DNA of 64,000 nt from CAWIHS01 sp963836005 (GCA_963836005.1 CAWIHS010000002.1:310001-374000), one strand, 5' to 3'; positions 43,356 to 52,449 are shown, numbered from the stretch's first letter. The notes: generated by a model from the sequence alone, not told the origin. Numbers and translations are program-made.

Positions 43356-43532
43356 CGCTTTTAAAACTATTAAGTATGCACTAATTGTGAAAAACCTGAA
43401 ATGTCCTGCAGATTCATTGCTCTTGTAGATTGCACGAGGTTTAACTCAGTGATTGAAGATTGTTTCCCGCCTATATAACTGCTCTGAACCTTTACTGTTT
43501 CAGGATTTCTCCAGGATGTAATGATTTGCCTT

Positions 43533-43868
43533 TTATTCCTGGGCCTCTGAATTATTAGCTGCGCCTGGAGACAATAAATCAGTACAGCCTTCCATATCGA
43601 CCGCAAAAAAATCTTTTACATAGTGATAGACTCTTTCTTTAAAGTTGGATTTAAAGCCGTCAAGATTTTCCAGTGCATATCGCGCCTTTTCACACACAAA
43701 TTGTTTATCTTTTTCTGTTGCAAATACAAACATCCTTTTTTCAAAACAAAAATCTTCAGCCAGCATTTTTTGCGAGATTTCATTCCATATTTCTTTGCAC
43801 ACCACGGGGGAATGAAGTGTGTAATCCATATTCACTACTACAGCGAATTTACGAACAGGCTCATTCAT
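43533..43868 (-). CDS. Hypothetical cytoplasmic protein, 111 residues
   Basis: The product has an alpha/beta pattern (FAVVVNMDYTLHSPVVCKEI, FVFATEKDKQFVCEKARYAL, VYHYVKDFFAVDMEGCTDLL) with four Cys and no signal peptide. The N terminus looks like a real beta-strand start. No family recognised. An ATG at 43868 begins it; it is divergent from the RND efflux operon, with about 340 bp between. Confidence 0.5.
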   Translation of the reverse strand: MNEPVRKFAVVVNMDYTLHSPVVCKEIWNEISQKMLAEDFCFEKRMFVFATEKDKQFVCEKARYALENLDGFKSNFKERVYHYVKDFFAVDMEGCTDLLSPGAANNSEAQE

Positions 43869-44077
43869 TAAAATTCCTTAAATTGTCTGTTATGATTTTA
43901 CTCAAAGGTCATAATTTCATTAAAATATTTAGCAATAATTATACCAATAAATTTTTAACTTTTAATTCAATACCATAGCTAATCATCTTCAACTAAAATA
44001 TAAGATATTGTAAAAATAACTGACGCATTGAACTATCGAAACACGCATATCTCGCAATCAATCCATTTGATGACATC

Positions 44078-44113
44078 CTGATTAATCAGTACCATGAAGT
44101 GTCCCTGTGACAC
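44078..44113. promoter_or_regulatory. Candidate operator sites upstream of the RND efflux operon
   Basis: CTGATTAATCAG (44078-44089) is a perfect 12-bp palindrome. GTGTC...GACAC (44099-44113) is a second inverted repeat about 100 bp before the adaptor gene. Such palindromes are typical binding sites for dimeric repressors of efflux genes, but no regulator gene is adjacent. The remaining 43869-44208 stretch shows nothing else. Confidence 0.35.
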
Positions 44114-44208
44114 CCGTATATTAATTCTGTACAATCTTATATTCGCCAGCACAAAATATCGCCGCACAGAGATGCAGGTGCTGAGTCCCTTGTCTCAGGA
44201 GTAGTCCG

Positions 44209-45354
44209 ATGAATCTATCCATTCGCCTGTTTAGCCTTCTGTTGCTGATGCTGTTGCTTTCCGCATGTTCCGAAGCTCCTGATGATACCGCACAGCAGAT
44301 ATCCGGGGCGCAGGAAACGGTTTCGCAAGAATATCGTATCCCGGTCACCGCAATTATGGTCGAACAGGGTCTGATCGAGGATCTTACCTATGTACAGGGA
44401 GTGATTGAAGCCATTAATGCGCCGGAGATTAAAAGTAAGGTTTCAGCAGAAGTTGTAGAGGTCAATGTTGATGAAGGTGATACTGTTGAAGCAGGAGATG
44501 TTCTGGCTCGCCTGGATGATGAAGGTTTTCGGCTCGACAAGGAAGCTGCAGAAGCGGATATTCAACGTTTTCAGGTTTTGCTCGAGAACCAGCAAAGTAT
44601 TCTCAAGCGTGATCAGTCCCTGAAACGTCAAAAAGTCATTGCTGATACAAAACTGGATGAATCCAGAACCGCCGTATTACAGACCAGGGCACAACTATCC
44701 CAGGCCCAGGCTCTGTTGAAAAAAACCGAATACCTGCTGTCACATACACAAATTATTGCACCTATTACCGGTGTCGTGCAGCAGCGCTCAGTGTCCAAAG
44801 GGGATTATGTCAATCCGATGTCACCTAACAACAAAACATTGTTCCAGATCGTTGATACTCATCACTTAAGAGCTCGACTATTTTTTCCCGAAACCCTCGC
44901 ACAGCTCATTACTATCGGTATGGATGTAAGCCTGTATAATCACGAAAATCGTGTGGTTGCACATATTCAGCACCTGCGCCCAATGCTGGAAACACACAAC
45001 AAAGCTCTGCATGCCCTGGCTGATTTCACCAATACCAAACACTGGAAACCCGGCGAGGCTATTACTGCGCGTGTTATTTTGCGCCAAAATGATCAGTCCA
45101 TGTTAGTCCCCGAGGCAGTGCTGATAAGGCGTCCCACAGGACTGATGGTCTATCGGCTGGTTGATGGCAAGGCTCAGGAAGTCCCGGTCACTACGGGTAT
45201 CAAACAGGGCAATAAAGTAGAAATTATCTCGGGTATAGCGGTTGGCGATCAGCTTGCACTGGATGGCGCAGCCTATCTGAGTGATGGCGTAGCGATAGAA
45301 ATTCAGGACATTACGCCCAATGACAACGTTCGTGAACAGGGTAAGGCACCATGA
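44209..45354 (+). CDS. RND efflux periplasmic adaptor (membrane fusion lipoprotein)
   Basis: The 381-residue protein has a lipoprotein signal with the lipobox LLSACSEAP. A lipoyl half (KSKVSAEVVEVNVDEGDTVE), a coiled-coil hairpin (about 115-175), the second lipoyl half (IIAPITGVVQQRSVSKGDYV) and a beta-barrel follow. It links the inner-membrane RND pump to an outer-membrane channel. No TolC-type gene is adjacent, so a shared channel is used. The start of the pump gene overlaps by 4 bp (ATGA). Confidence 0.93.
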   Translation: MNLSIRLFSLLLLMLLLSACSEAPDDTAQQISGAQETVSQEYRIPVTAIMVEQGLIEDLTYVQGVIEAINAPEIKSKVSAEVVEVNVDEGDTVEAGDVLARLDDEGFRLDKEAAEADIQRFQVLLENQQSILKRDQSLKRQKVIADTKLDESRTAVLQTRAQLSQAQALLKKTEYLLSHTQIIAPITGVVQQRSVSKGDYVNPMSPNNKTLFQIVDTHHLRARLFFPETLAQLITIGMDVSLYNHENRVVAHIQHLRPMLETHNKALHALADFTNTKHWKPGEAITARVILRQNDQSMLVPEAVLIRRPTGLMVYRLVDGKAQEVPVTTGIKQGNKVEIISGIAVGDQLALDGAAYLSDGVAIEIQDITPNDNVREQGKAP

Positions 45355-48300
45355 ACCTGCCAGCACTGTCGATCCGCCAGCATGTCATGACCTGGATGAT
45401 GAGTCTGGTGCTGATTCTTTTTGGATTGATCAGTTATCAGCGTATCGGCGTGGATCGACTACCGGAAATTGATTTTCCGATGCTCTCCATAGCCACCGTT
45501 TTGCCTGGAGCAGACCCCGATATCGTTGATGCTTCAGTTACCAATATCGTTGAATCCGCCGTCAATAGTGTAGCGGGTATTGAGAGTATTCAGTCATCTT
45601 CATTAGCCGGCATTTCTGTCGTCATCATGCAGTTCGAGTTAGCAAAAAACATTGATACTGCCTTTAATGAAGTGCAGGCGAAACTCAATGAGGTGCTGCA
45701 GTTATTGCCCACCGATGCTGAAACACCGATACTGAAAAAGGTCGAGGTCGGTTCTCAGCCTATTATGTGGCTGGCGCTGCAGGGCAATAATACCCTGCAG
45801 CAACTGAATCTCTATGCCAGAAACATTATCAAAAAACGTCTGGAAACCATCAGTGGTGTTGGCGATGTCATCATTGCCGGAGAACGCCGACGCACCATTC
45901 GGGTCAACCTGGACATTGATCAGATGGCGGCGCTGGGTATCAGCGTAGATCAGATTATACATGCTTTCGGCCAGGAGCATATCAAACTCCCTGGTGGTTT
46001 CATTACCAGTGTCAACAAAGAACGTCAGCTCAAGCTGGATCTTGAATTTCACAGCGTTGAGGATCTCCGGCAATTAATAGTCGCCTATAGTGATCAGCTG
46101 CCGGTATATCTGCATGAAATCAGCACTATCGAAGATGAACTGGAAGATTTCAGACGCTTTGCCAGCTACAATGGTGAGCCGGCGGTAGGACTGGGACTGA
46201 TTAAAATATCCGGCAGTAATAGCGTGGCCATTATCAAGCAAGCCAAACAACGGCTGCAAAACGAGATCCTGCCTCAACTGCCGCCCAGTATGGCACTGAA
46301 TATCGTGGTCGATGATGCCACCCTGATAACCGCCATCATCGAGGGTCTGCAAACACATCTGCTAGAAGGTACCCTGCTGGCTGCGCTGGTAGTCTGGCTG
46401 TTTTTGAAAAATCTGCGTTCAACCCTGATCGTGGCGACTGCCATTCCGGTATCACTCCTGGGTGCAATCGCCGGTATCTATTTTTACGGCTATACCTTCA
46501 ACACCATGACCCTGCTTGGACTGCTGCTGTTAATCGGCGTTGTGGTCGATGATGCCATTGTAGTGCTGGAAAATATTTTCCGTCATATGGAACAGGATCC
46601 ACACAGCTCCCCTGAGGTGCTGGCTGAAAAAGGCACCTCGCAGGTTATGTTTGCGGTACTCGCCTCGACATTGACTCTGGTCTCCCTGTTTGGCGCGGTC
46701 GTCTTTATGCAAGGGATCATTGGACGATTTATTGGCTCATTTGCCGTCGTTGTGGTTATTGGCGTAATGATCTCTCTGTTTGTATCTCTGACCCTGACCC
46801 CGATGCTCTGTGCCCGTCACCTGCGCATCCGGCAACGGCACGGATGGTTATACCGCATGCTGGAAAAGCTGTTCGTCGGCATGGAGCGGATGTATCAGAG
46901 TATCCTGGCATTTTCTATGCACCAACGCGTGCTGATCCTGATCATTGCTGCACTGCTGGTCTACAGCAGCGGCTGGTTTATAGGCCAGCTGGGCAAAGGC
47001 TTTATGCCCGAAGAAGATGAAGGCCGCTTCATTGTTTCCGTCAAGACACCACTGGGTTCCAGCATCGATTACACCCGTGATCGATTACAGCAGGTAGAAA
47101 ATGTTCTCCGCCGGCATCCGCAAATACACGGCCTGTTCAGTACCATCGGTACTGGTGACCGAGGACAGGTCAATCAGGGAGAAATCTATGTCAGCCTCAC
47201 GCCCCGCGAACAGCGCAGCCAGCATCAGGTTGCTATCATCCAGCAGTTACGTAAAGAACTTGCCCATGTACCCGGGGTAAAAGCCTTTGCCGCTCCAGTG
47301 CCGATTGTCGGTGGACAACGTGGAGAACCTTTACAATTTGTCCTCAAAGGTCCCAACCTTGACAGGGTCGCTGAACTCTCCGCCAAACTGATCACACGCC
47401 TGCAGAGTATCCCGGAAATTGGTACGCTGGATACCGATTTACAACTGGATATGCCGCAAACGGTGCTCCAGCTGGATCGTGAAATGGCCCGCAATGTCGG
47501 CCTTGATACCATGAGTATCAGTAATACGCTGCGGGTTCTGGTCGGCGGTCTGGATGTTGCAAAATACAACGACGACCCAGGCGATGGAGAACGGTATGAC
47601 ATCCGTCTGAAAGCGGGTTCTTTGTTGACACAGCCTGATGATCTGTATCGGATCTATCTACGCAATCAGAGCGGAGAGCTCGTCAGACTCGATACGGTTG
47701 CATACCTTGAAGAAAAACTGGGGGCGGCCTCCATCGGTCGTTATAATCTGCAGTATGCGGCTACTTTTTTTGCCACCCCGACCATTCCGGAAGGTGATGC
47801 TTCCGAGATCGTTATACAGGCAGCCAAAGGCATTCTGCCCACCGGCTATCAGCTGGAATTGATAGGCCGCGCCAGGGAATTCAGCAAGACCGTCGGTTAT
47901 GTTCTGTTTGCCTTTGCTACCGGGCTGATACTGGTGTACATGACACTCGCCAGCCAGTTCAACTCTTTTATCCAGCCGTTAATCGTGATGACGGCTCAGC
48001 CGCTGGCAATTATCGGCGGTGTTATAGGGCTGTGGCTAAGCGGGCATTCTCTGAATATTTATTCCATGATCGGCATGGTGCTGCTGGTCGGTCTGGTAGC
48101 TAAAAACTCCATCCTGCTCATCGATCTGACCAATCAATTACGCCGGCAGGGTAAAGGCATCAATGAAGCCCTGCTAGAAGCCTGCCCAGTGCGTATGCGT
48201 CCGGTGCTGATGACTTCCCTGACCGTGATCATCTCCATGCTGCCCGCAGCAATAGGACTTGGGGCGGGTTCTGATACCAATGCACCTCTGGCTGTGGCTG

Positions 48301-48419
48301 TAATAGGCGGTATGATCAGCTCAACCGCGTTGACCCTGATTGTAGTCCCGGTAGTATATTCATTGGTTGAACATGGTATCGGACGGATCCTGCGTATCAG
48401 GCGGATCAAAAGCGGATAA
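45351..48419 (+). CDS. RND efflux transporter permease
   Basis: The 1022-residue inner-membrane protein has the AcrB/MexF-type layout: one N-terminal helix, a large periplasmic loop, helices 2-6, a linker, helix 7, a second periplasmic loop and helices 8-12. The proton-relay Asp pair is in helix 4 (LLIGVVVDDAIVVLENIFRH), and a Lys is present in helix 10 (GLVAKNSILLIDL). DRLPEIDFPMLSIATVLPGA near the N terminus is the family motif. HAE-type drug or organic substrates are more likely than metals, as the metal-specific motifs are not seen. Confidence 0.95.
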   Translation: MNLPALSIRQHVMTWMMSLVLILFGLISYQRIGVDRLPEIDFPMLSIATVLPGADPDIVDASVTNIVESAVNSVAGIESIQSSSLAGISVVIMQFELAKNIDTAFNEVQAKLNEVLQLLPTDAETPILKKVEVGSQPIMWLALQGNNTLQQLNLYARNIIKKRLETISGVGDVIIAGERRRTIRVNLDIDQMAALGISVDQIIHAFGQEHIKLPGGFITSVNKERQLKLDLEFHSVEDLRQLIVAYSDQLPVYLHEISTIEDELEDFRRFASYNGEPAVGLGLIKISGSNSVAIIKQAKQRLQNEILPQLPPSMALNIVVDDATLITAIIEGLQTHLLEGTLLAALVVWLFLKNLRSTLIVATAIPVSLLGAIAGIYFYGYTFNTMTLLGLLLLIGVVVDDAIVVLENIFRHMEQDPHSSPEVLAEKGTSQVMFAVLASTLTLVSLFGAVVFMQGIIGRFIGSFAVVVVIGVMISLFVSLTLTPMLCARHLRIRQRHGWLYRMLEKLFVGMERMYQSILAFSMHQRVLILIIAALLVYSSGWFIGQLGKGFMPEEDEGRFIVSVKTPLGSSIDYTRDRLQQVENVLRRHPQIHGLFSTIGTGDRGQVNQGEIYVSLTPREQRSQHQVAIIQQLRKELAHVPGVKAFAAPVPIVGGQRGEPLQFVLKGPNLDRVAELSAKLITRLQSIPEIGTLDTDLQLDMPQTVLQLDREMARNVGLDTMSISNTLRVLVGGLDVAKYNDDPGDGERYDIRLKAGSLLTQPDDLYRIYLRNQSGELVRLDTVAYLEEKLGAASIGRYNLQYAATFFATPTIPEGDASEIVIQAAKGILPTGYQLELIGRAREFSKTVGYVLFAFATGLILVYMTLASQFNSFIQPLIVMTAQPLAIIGGVIGLWLSGHSLNIYSMIGMVLLVGLVAKNSILLIDLTNQLRRQGKGINEALLEACPVRMRPVLMTSLTVIISMLPAAIGLGAGSDTNAPLAVAVIGGMISSTALTLIVVPVVYSLVEHGIGRILRIRRIKSG

Positions 48420-48448
48420 ATGTCCATCTTGCAATAAAAGGACTGAGT

Positions 48449-49309
48449 ATGACATTTTCAATTATTGGCTTTGACCCGAGTAATGGTGATCTGGGGATTG
48501 CGGTACATTCCAAATTTCCCAATGTGAGAGTGACCATCCCGTTCGCACAGGCAGGAATAGGGGCGGTTGCCACACAGTCCTATTGTAATACCAGCTTTGG
48601 TCCAAGAGGACTGGAACTATTGAAAAATGGTGCCACACCCCAGCAGGTTATCGATATTCTGATCCAGAATGATGCTGACAGTATTTACCGGCAGGTAGGT
48701 ATTATTGATACACAAGGTCGTGCCGCTAATTATACCGGCGCTGAATGTTTTGACTGGGCCGGAGGATATGTTGCTGAAAATTGCAGCGTGCAGGGAAATG
48801 TACTGGTCGGTGAAACGGTTATCACTTCAATGCAACAGGGGTTTCAGGAATATCCCGGCAGTCTGGCAGAAAGATTAATACATGCCCTGGCCATGGGACA
48901 GAATGCGGGAGGCGACAGACGCGGCCAGCAGTCAGCAGCACTTTTAGTGGTTCGAAAAAATGGCGGCTATGGCGGATTTGATGATCGTTACGTGGATATT
49001 TCAGTCTATGATCATCAACACCCCATACAGGAGTTAAAACGTTTCTATAAACTCCATCGCCTGACTTATTTCAAAAGTGAAGCCAAAAACCTGGTTCCTA
49101 TTGATGCTGCGATTACAACAGAGTTACAGATCATTATGCACAAAAATGGTTTTTATCAAGGTTCTATTAACGGCGTTTTTGACCCGCAAACACAGAAAAG
49201 CCTGCATGATTTTATGGGCTGGGAAAATTATGATGAAAGAATTCGTGATGATGATCTGATTGACATAGAAGTGCTGCATGATATCAGAAAAAAACATCAC
49301 GCAGGATAA
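48449..49309 (+). CDS. DUF1028 protein with C-terminal peptidoglycan-binding-like domain
   Basis: The 286-residue protein has an N-terminal DUF1028 Ntn-hydrolase-like domain (MTFSIIGFDPSNGDLGIAVH, GIGAVATQSYCNTSFGPRGL, VLVGETVITSM, GGDRRGQQSAALLVV). The last 75 residues (LVPIDAAITTELQIIMHKNG, GVFDPQTQKSLHDFMGWENY) look like a peptidoglycan-binding fold, as in known DUF1028 fusions. No signal peptide is present. The catalytic reaction of the family is not established. It follows the RND pump by 29 bp and may be part of that operon. Confidence 0.88.
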   Translation: MTFSIIGFDPSNGDLGIAVHSKFPNVRVTIPFAQAGIGAVATQSYCNTSFGPRGLELLKNGATPQQVIDILIQNDADSIYRQVGIIDTQGRAANYTGAECFDWAGGYVAENCSVQGNVLVGETVITSMQQGFQEYPGSLAERLIHALAMGQNAGGDRRGQQSAALLVVRKNGGYGGFDDRYVDISVYDHQHPIQELKRFYKLHRLTYFKSEAKNLVPIDAAITTELQIIMHKNGFYQGSINGVFDPQTQKSLHDFMGWENYDERIRDDDLIDIEVLHDIRKKHHAG

Positions 49310-49330
49310 GAACCTTTACCTTCCTTATCA

Positions 49331-49404
49331 CTGGCAACTGGCAACTGGCAACTGGCAACTGGCAACTGGCAACTGACAACTGACAACTGACAACTGACAA
49401 CTGG
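49331..49404. repeat. Tandem 7-bp repeat, CAACTGG/CAACTGA
   Basis: After a partial unit (CTGG), five perfect CAACTGG units (49335-49369), four CAACTGA units (49370-49397) and one final CAACTGG (49398-49404) follow without interruption. It lies between the DUF1028 and Cache genes, outside coding sequence. The A/G variation is clustered, which suggests expansion of two unit types by slippage. Confidence 0.95.
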
Positions 49405-49499
49405 CGCGATTATAAAACCTTGACTCCTGTCTGGCGCTAAACTATGCTCAAAAAGTATCGTATTACCTAACCACACTGCAAGATGATGAGGATTCCAAG

Positions 49500-49958
49500 A
49501 TGAAAAAAATTTCCACTTTACTGGGCTCTGCCTTACTGGCTTTAGGTCTTAACCTGCCTGTTTGGGCGGCCGAGATGGCGTCCCCGGACGAAGCCAAAGC
49601 TCTGAGCGAAAAGGCTGCGGCCACAGTGAACGAAGCTGGAAAAGAAAAAGCCTTTGCCGCCTTTGCTGACGAAAATGGTGACTTTCAGTCCAAAGACCTG
49701 TATGTGTTCTGTGTGGACATGGAAGGCGTTATTCTCTCCCATGCTAAGAAACCCCAGTTAGTTGGCAAAAACATGCTTGATTTCAATAAATACGGAGACT
49801 TTTTGTTCAAGGACATGATTGAAACCGCTAAATCGAAATCTGCTGGATGGGTTGACTACAAATGGCCTTACCCGGGCACTGAAGATATCCGTGAAAAAAC
49901 CAGCTATGTTATGACCAACGATGAAGGTTTCTTATGTGGCGTTGGCGCTTACAAATAA
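49500..49958 (+). CDS. Secreted single-Cache-domain protein
   Basis: The 152-residue protein has a signal peptide (residues 1-23, ending PVWAAE) and a Cache-type sensor domain: KAFAAFADENGDFQSKDLYV, VFCVDMEGVILSHAKKPQLVG, GWVDYKWPYPGTEDIREKTS, LCGVGAYK. Stand-alone periplasmic Cache proteins bind small ligands and pass them to or from membrane receptors. It has its own ATG with a weak site (GAGGATT) and lies 260 bp upstream of the ECF gene; no shared promoter element is found. Confidence 0.85.
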   Translation: MKKISTLLGSALLALGLNLPVWAAEMASPDEAKALSEKAAATVNEAGKEKAFAAFADENGDFQSKDLYVFCVDMEGVILSHAKKPQLVGKNMLDFNKYGDFLFKDMIETAKSKSAGWVDYKWPYPGTEDIREKTSYVMTNDEGFLCGVGAYK

Positions 49959-50163
49959 GCTGGCTATCCCGTTATTCAGAAGACATCTCAACAATATAAA
50001 CGCATCAAAAAAGCGTTACTGGTTCTTCGGCAGCGCTTTTATTGCCTTTTCAGCTTTAACATTATACTTGAAAATAACGCGCCATAAAAAAACTCAATTT
50101 TCAATGGCTGTCGTTGTTTAGTTGATTGTATCTCGCTAGATGGCATGAGACCTGTTTCTTTAT

Positions 50164-50193
50164 GGAATAATTTCATCAACCATTACGTCTATA
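50164..50193 (+). promoter_or_regulatory. ECF-type promoter, site 1 (sigma factor gene)
   Basis: GGAATAA (50164-50170), 15 nt, CGTCTATA (50186-50193). Sequence and spacing are identical to sites at 52420-52449 (minus strand) and 53547-53576. The -35 resembles the GGAA-type boxes of ECF factors and the -10 the CGTC type. It would start a transcript about 20 nt before the ECF gene, giving autoregulation. Confidence 0.8.
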
Positions 50194-50218
50194 GACTAAA
50201 TCAGAAAAAATTAAATGT

Positions 50219-50776
50219 ATGTCGATATTAAATTATTGTATACGTAACAGGCATCTGGAAAAGAAACTGGAAATCTGCCGCAAACGGTTGTTTCGTATCG
50301 CTTTTTCATGGTGTCATGACGAAATGCTGGCGGATGATCTGGTTCAGGATACCCTGGCCAAAGCCTTGCTGCGCCTCAATCAGCTCAAGAAGCCCGAGGT
50401 GCTCGAATCCTGGGTCATTTCTATCCTTAACAATGTCTGGCGTGATCACTTGCGGCGACAGAAAGAATTTATTGATATTGATGAATATGTCCACATGACT
50501 AATGAAAACCCTGAAAGCATTCAGGAACGTGATCGAACTATACAGCGGGTGCGAGACGCCATTGGACTCTTGCCCATGGGACAGCGTCAGGTAATCAGTC
50601 TGATAGATCTGGAGGGGCTGAGCTATAACGAAGTTTCACACGTACTGGGAATACCTACAGGCACGGTTATGAGCCGCCTCAACCGTGCCCGTAAGGCCAT
50701 GATGGATGAATTAAGTAAACAAAGCTGTGTCGTTTTTCTGCATAAACGACACACCAGGGAGAATGACAATGTCTAA
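50219..50776 (+). CDS. ECF-type RNA polymerase sigma factor of the DsrE cluster
   Basis: The 185-residue protein has sigma region 2 (RLFRIAFSWCHDEMLADDLV, QDTLAKALLRLNQL, SWVISILNNVWRDHLRRQ) and region 4 (LLPMGQRQVISLIDLEGLSY, NEVSHVLGIPTGTVMSRLNR). It is only moderately like the ECF factor at 14752. It is preceded by the GGAATAA-N15-CGTCTATA element and overlaps the anti-sigma gene by 8 bp, so it should be produced in balance with it. Its likely targets are itself and the two secreted DsrE genes. Confidence 0.92.
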   Translation: MSILNYCIRNRHLEKKLEICRKRLFRIAFSWCHDEMLADDLVQDTLAKALLRLNQLKKPEVLESWVISILNNVWRDHLRRQKEFIDIDEYVHMTNENPESIQERDRTIQRVRDAIGLLPMGQRQVISLIDLEGLSYNEVSHVLGIPTGTVMSRLNRARKAMMDELSKQSCVVFLHKRHTRENDNV

Positions 50777-51488
50777 CACAGTCTCAGATGAAATACTCAA
50801 TGCCTATCTGGATAATGAGCTGGATGACAAAGACACGCGGTTTGTTGATTTACAAATTAAAAACACCCCTGAGCTGCAGCGTCAAATCAAACAACTGCAG
50901 GATCTTAAACTTAAAATTCGTGGCAGTTACGCCTCAGTCAGTTCACCGCTGCGGCAGACTCCCCGTACAACCCAGAAAAAGCATTTGATACGGACAGGTT
51001 TAGCAGCATCGGTAACTCTCGCGATTGGGCTGGCAACGGGCTGGTTCAGCCATGGCCATCTCAATACCATGTCTCTAGGGGCAGATCAGTTACTGGGAGT
51101 CAAACTAGAAAACCTGTCACCAGAGGACGATAAGATCATTATTCATCTGTCACAAAATGATGTTGTCTTATTCGACCAGGCACTAACAAAAGCCGAGAAT
51201 ATACTGGCACGTTTTGATGCGCTGGATCAGCACGGTAAAGTTCATGTTTTGGCTAATTCTTATGGCATGGACTTATTACGCAAGGAAAAAACACCTTATC
51301 AGGCACGTATTGTCAATATGATGCAGACATATGATAACGTCGAATTTGTAGCCTGTAAGAATACGCTTAAGCGTTTAAAATCTTCTGGAAAAAATACCAG
51401 TTTATTATCTGGAGTCAAAGTCCATGGGCCTGTTATTAATGAAATTATTGATAGAATGCAAAATGGCTGGAGTTATATCAAGATTTAA
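50769..51488 (+). CDS. Membrane anti-sigma factor with periplasmic DsrE-like domain
   Basis: From the ATG at 50769 (AGGGAG 7 nt upstream) the protein has 239 residues. Residues 1-55 are an anti-sigma domain (SDEILNAYLDNELDDKDTR, LKLKIRGSYASV) without a CxxC zinc motif. One membrane helix spans 73-92 (LIRTGLAASVTLAIGLATGW). Residues 105-239 form a DsrE-like domain: IIIHLSQNDVVLFDQALTKA, VHVLANSYGMDLLRKEKTPY, VEFVACKNTLKRL (Cys196), ending IIDRMQNGWSYIKI. DsrE folds handle sulfur on a conserved Cys, so a periplasmic sulfur- or thiol-sensing anti-sigma factor is a reasonable reading. I know of no characterised example. Confidence 0.85.
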   Translation: MSNTVSDEILNAYLDNELDDKDTRFVDLQIKNTPELQRQIKQLQDLKLKIRGSYASVSSPLRQTPRTTQKKHLIRTGLAASVTLAIGLATGWFSHGHLNTMSLGADQLLGVKLENLSPEDDKIIIHLSQNDVVLFDQALTKAENILARFDALDQHGKVHVLANSYGMDLLRKEKTPYQARIVNMMQTYDNVEFVACKNTLKRLKSSGKNTSLLSGVKVHGPVINEIIDRMQNGWSYIKI

Positions 51489-51564
51489 CCCCGCGTATTG
51501 AATATTTCTTTGTTCAGTAATCATAGATTATTTTTGTATCATTACACTCTCTTTGCATTGATAA

Positions 51565-51596
51565 AAAATACCCTGTAGCTGTCTACAAGGTATTTT
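51565..51596. terminator. Bidirectional terminator between anti-sigma and DsrE genes
   Basis: AAAATACC-C-TGTAG (51565-51578) pairs with CTACA-A-GGTATTTT (51583-51596) around CTGT, a 13-bp stem with one mismatch. A-rich and T-rich flanks allow termination from both sides of the convergent genes. Confidence 0.75.
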
Positions 51597-51624
51597 CGTA
51601 ACACGATTTAAAAACTAATTAATA

Positions 51625-52320
51625 TCATGGCTGCACATATTTGTAGCCTTGCTCCTGTAAATCAGCAATCGCCGTAACGCCAGCAGTAACATATTCAACA
51701 CCTTCTATAAGCTGTGCTGTGGCTCCGCCTTCAATCATATCATCAGCACCAGGTAGCGTTCCATTATTAATAAAACCACGGGTTGTATTTTGGCAAAAGT
51801 AAAACTCTACTCCGCGAGCCATTAAATCTGCTACATTTTTCTGAAATTTATTTCTACCGGTAACCATGTTTCCATTACCATCAAAGCCTTCATTTTTAAG
51901 CAACAAAAAACCCCCACCACTATGAACGATAACTTTTATATCTATATCTTCAGAAGATATGCCATTTGTTATAGTGTAATCATTTAACATATTTACCAAA
52001 TTTCCAAGAGCGTAAGGACGAGAACAGTTAGCAATATTATTAACTACCCTGCTTACTTCACCTGTTGGTTTTCCATTGTTTCCTACGGGATGCGTCGCAT
52101 AAGAATCACGGCATGATTTATTAAGTTGCACTACGATTTTAATCTCTTCACGTTTATCTAAACAAGTGGTGACCTCACTGGTTCCTTCGCCAAACTCTTC
52201 ATCCAACGTCATCTCATTAACTAAACCTACTGGACAGTCATCTTCAGCAAAAACCTGCTGCGGAGAAACTGCCAAAAACACGCTCATCAATATTAGATAT
52301 TTAATTTTATACATCTTCAC
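51625..52320 (-). CDS. Secreted DsrE-like protein, long form
   Basis: The 231-residue protein has a signal peptide (residues 1-25, ending QQVFAED). A Cys-rich N-terminal region of about 75 residues (Cys at about 29, 53, 70, 99) is followed by a DsrE-like domain: IKVIVHSGGGFLLLKNEGF, then VADLMARGVEFYFCQNTTRG with Cys176 in the C-x-N-T motif, and the closing ADLQEQGYKYVQP. The last part matches the ends of the anti-sigma and the 53646 proteins (GWSYIKI, GYTYIKP). An ECF-type promoter identical to that of the sigma gene lies about 100 bp upstream. The extra N-terminal region may bind a partner; its role is unknown. Confidence 0.8.
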   Translation of the reverse strand: MKMYKIKYLILMSVFLAVSPQQVFAEDDCPVGLVNEMTLDEEFGEGTSEVTTCLDKREEIKIVVQLNKSCRDSYATHPVGNNGKPTGEVSRVVNNIANCSRPYALGNLVNMLNDYTITNGISSEDIDIKVIVHSGGGFLLLKNEGFDGNGNMVTGRNKFQKNVADLMARGVEFYFCQNTTRGFINNGTLPGADDMIEGGATAQLIEGVEYVTAGVTAIADLQEQGYKYVQP

Positions 52321-52419
52321 TATCTCCTTTCGGGTTTTAAATCAATAACCACATCATAATTTATTCCTTATTCTACTATGTATGGTATGAATGAGGCATT
52401 AGAAATGCAGCCTTTAAAG

Positions 52420-52449
52420 TATAGACGCATGGACTTAGTAATTTATTCC
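52420..52449 (-). promoter_or_regulatory. ECF-type promoter, site 2 (long secreted DsrE gene)
   Basis: On the minus strand GGAATAA (52449-52443), 15 nt, CGTCTATA (52427-52420). The start codon of the DsrE gene is about 100 nt further on. Same sequence and spacing as the sites at 50164 and 53547. Confidence 0.8.

Noticed and set aside
43370..43606. 78-codon minus-strand frame before the 111-residue protein
   Set aside because: It overlaps the better-supported gene at 43533-43868 in another frame and has no ribosome site or protein-like pattern.
49331..49404. CRISPR-like array
   Set aside because: Units are 7 bp and contiguous, without spacers or cas genes; it is a simple tandem repeat.
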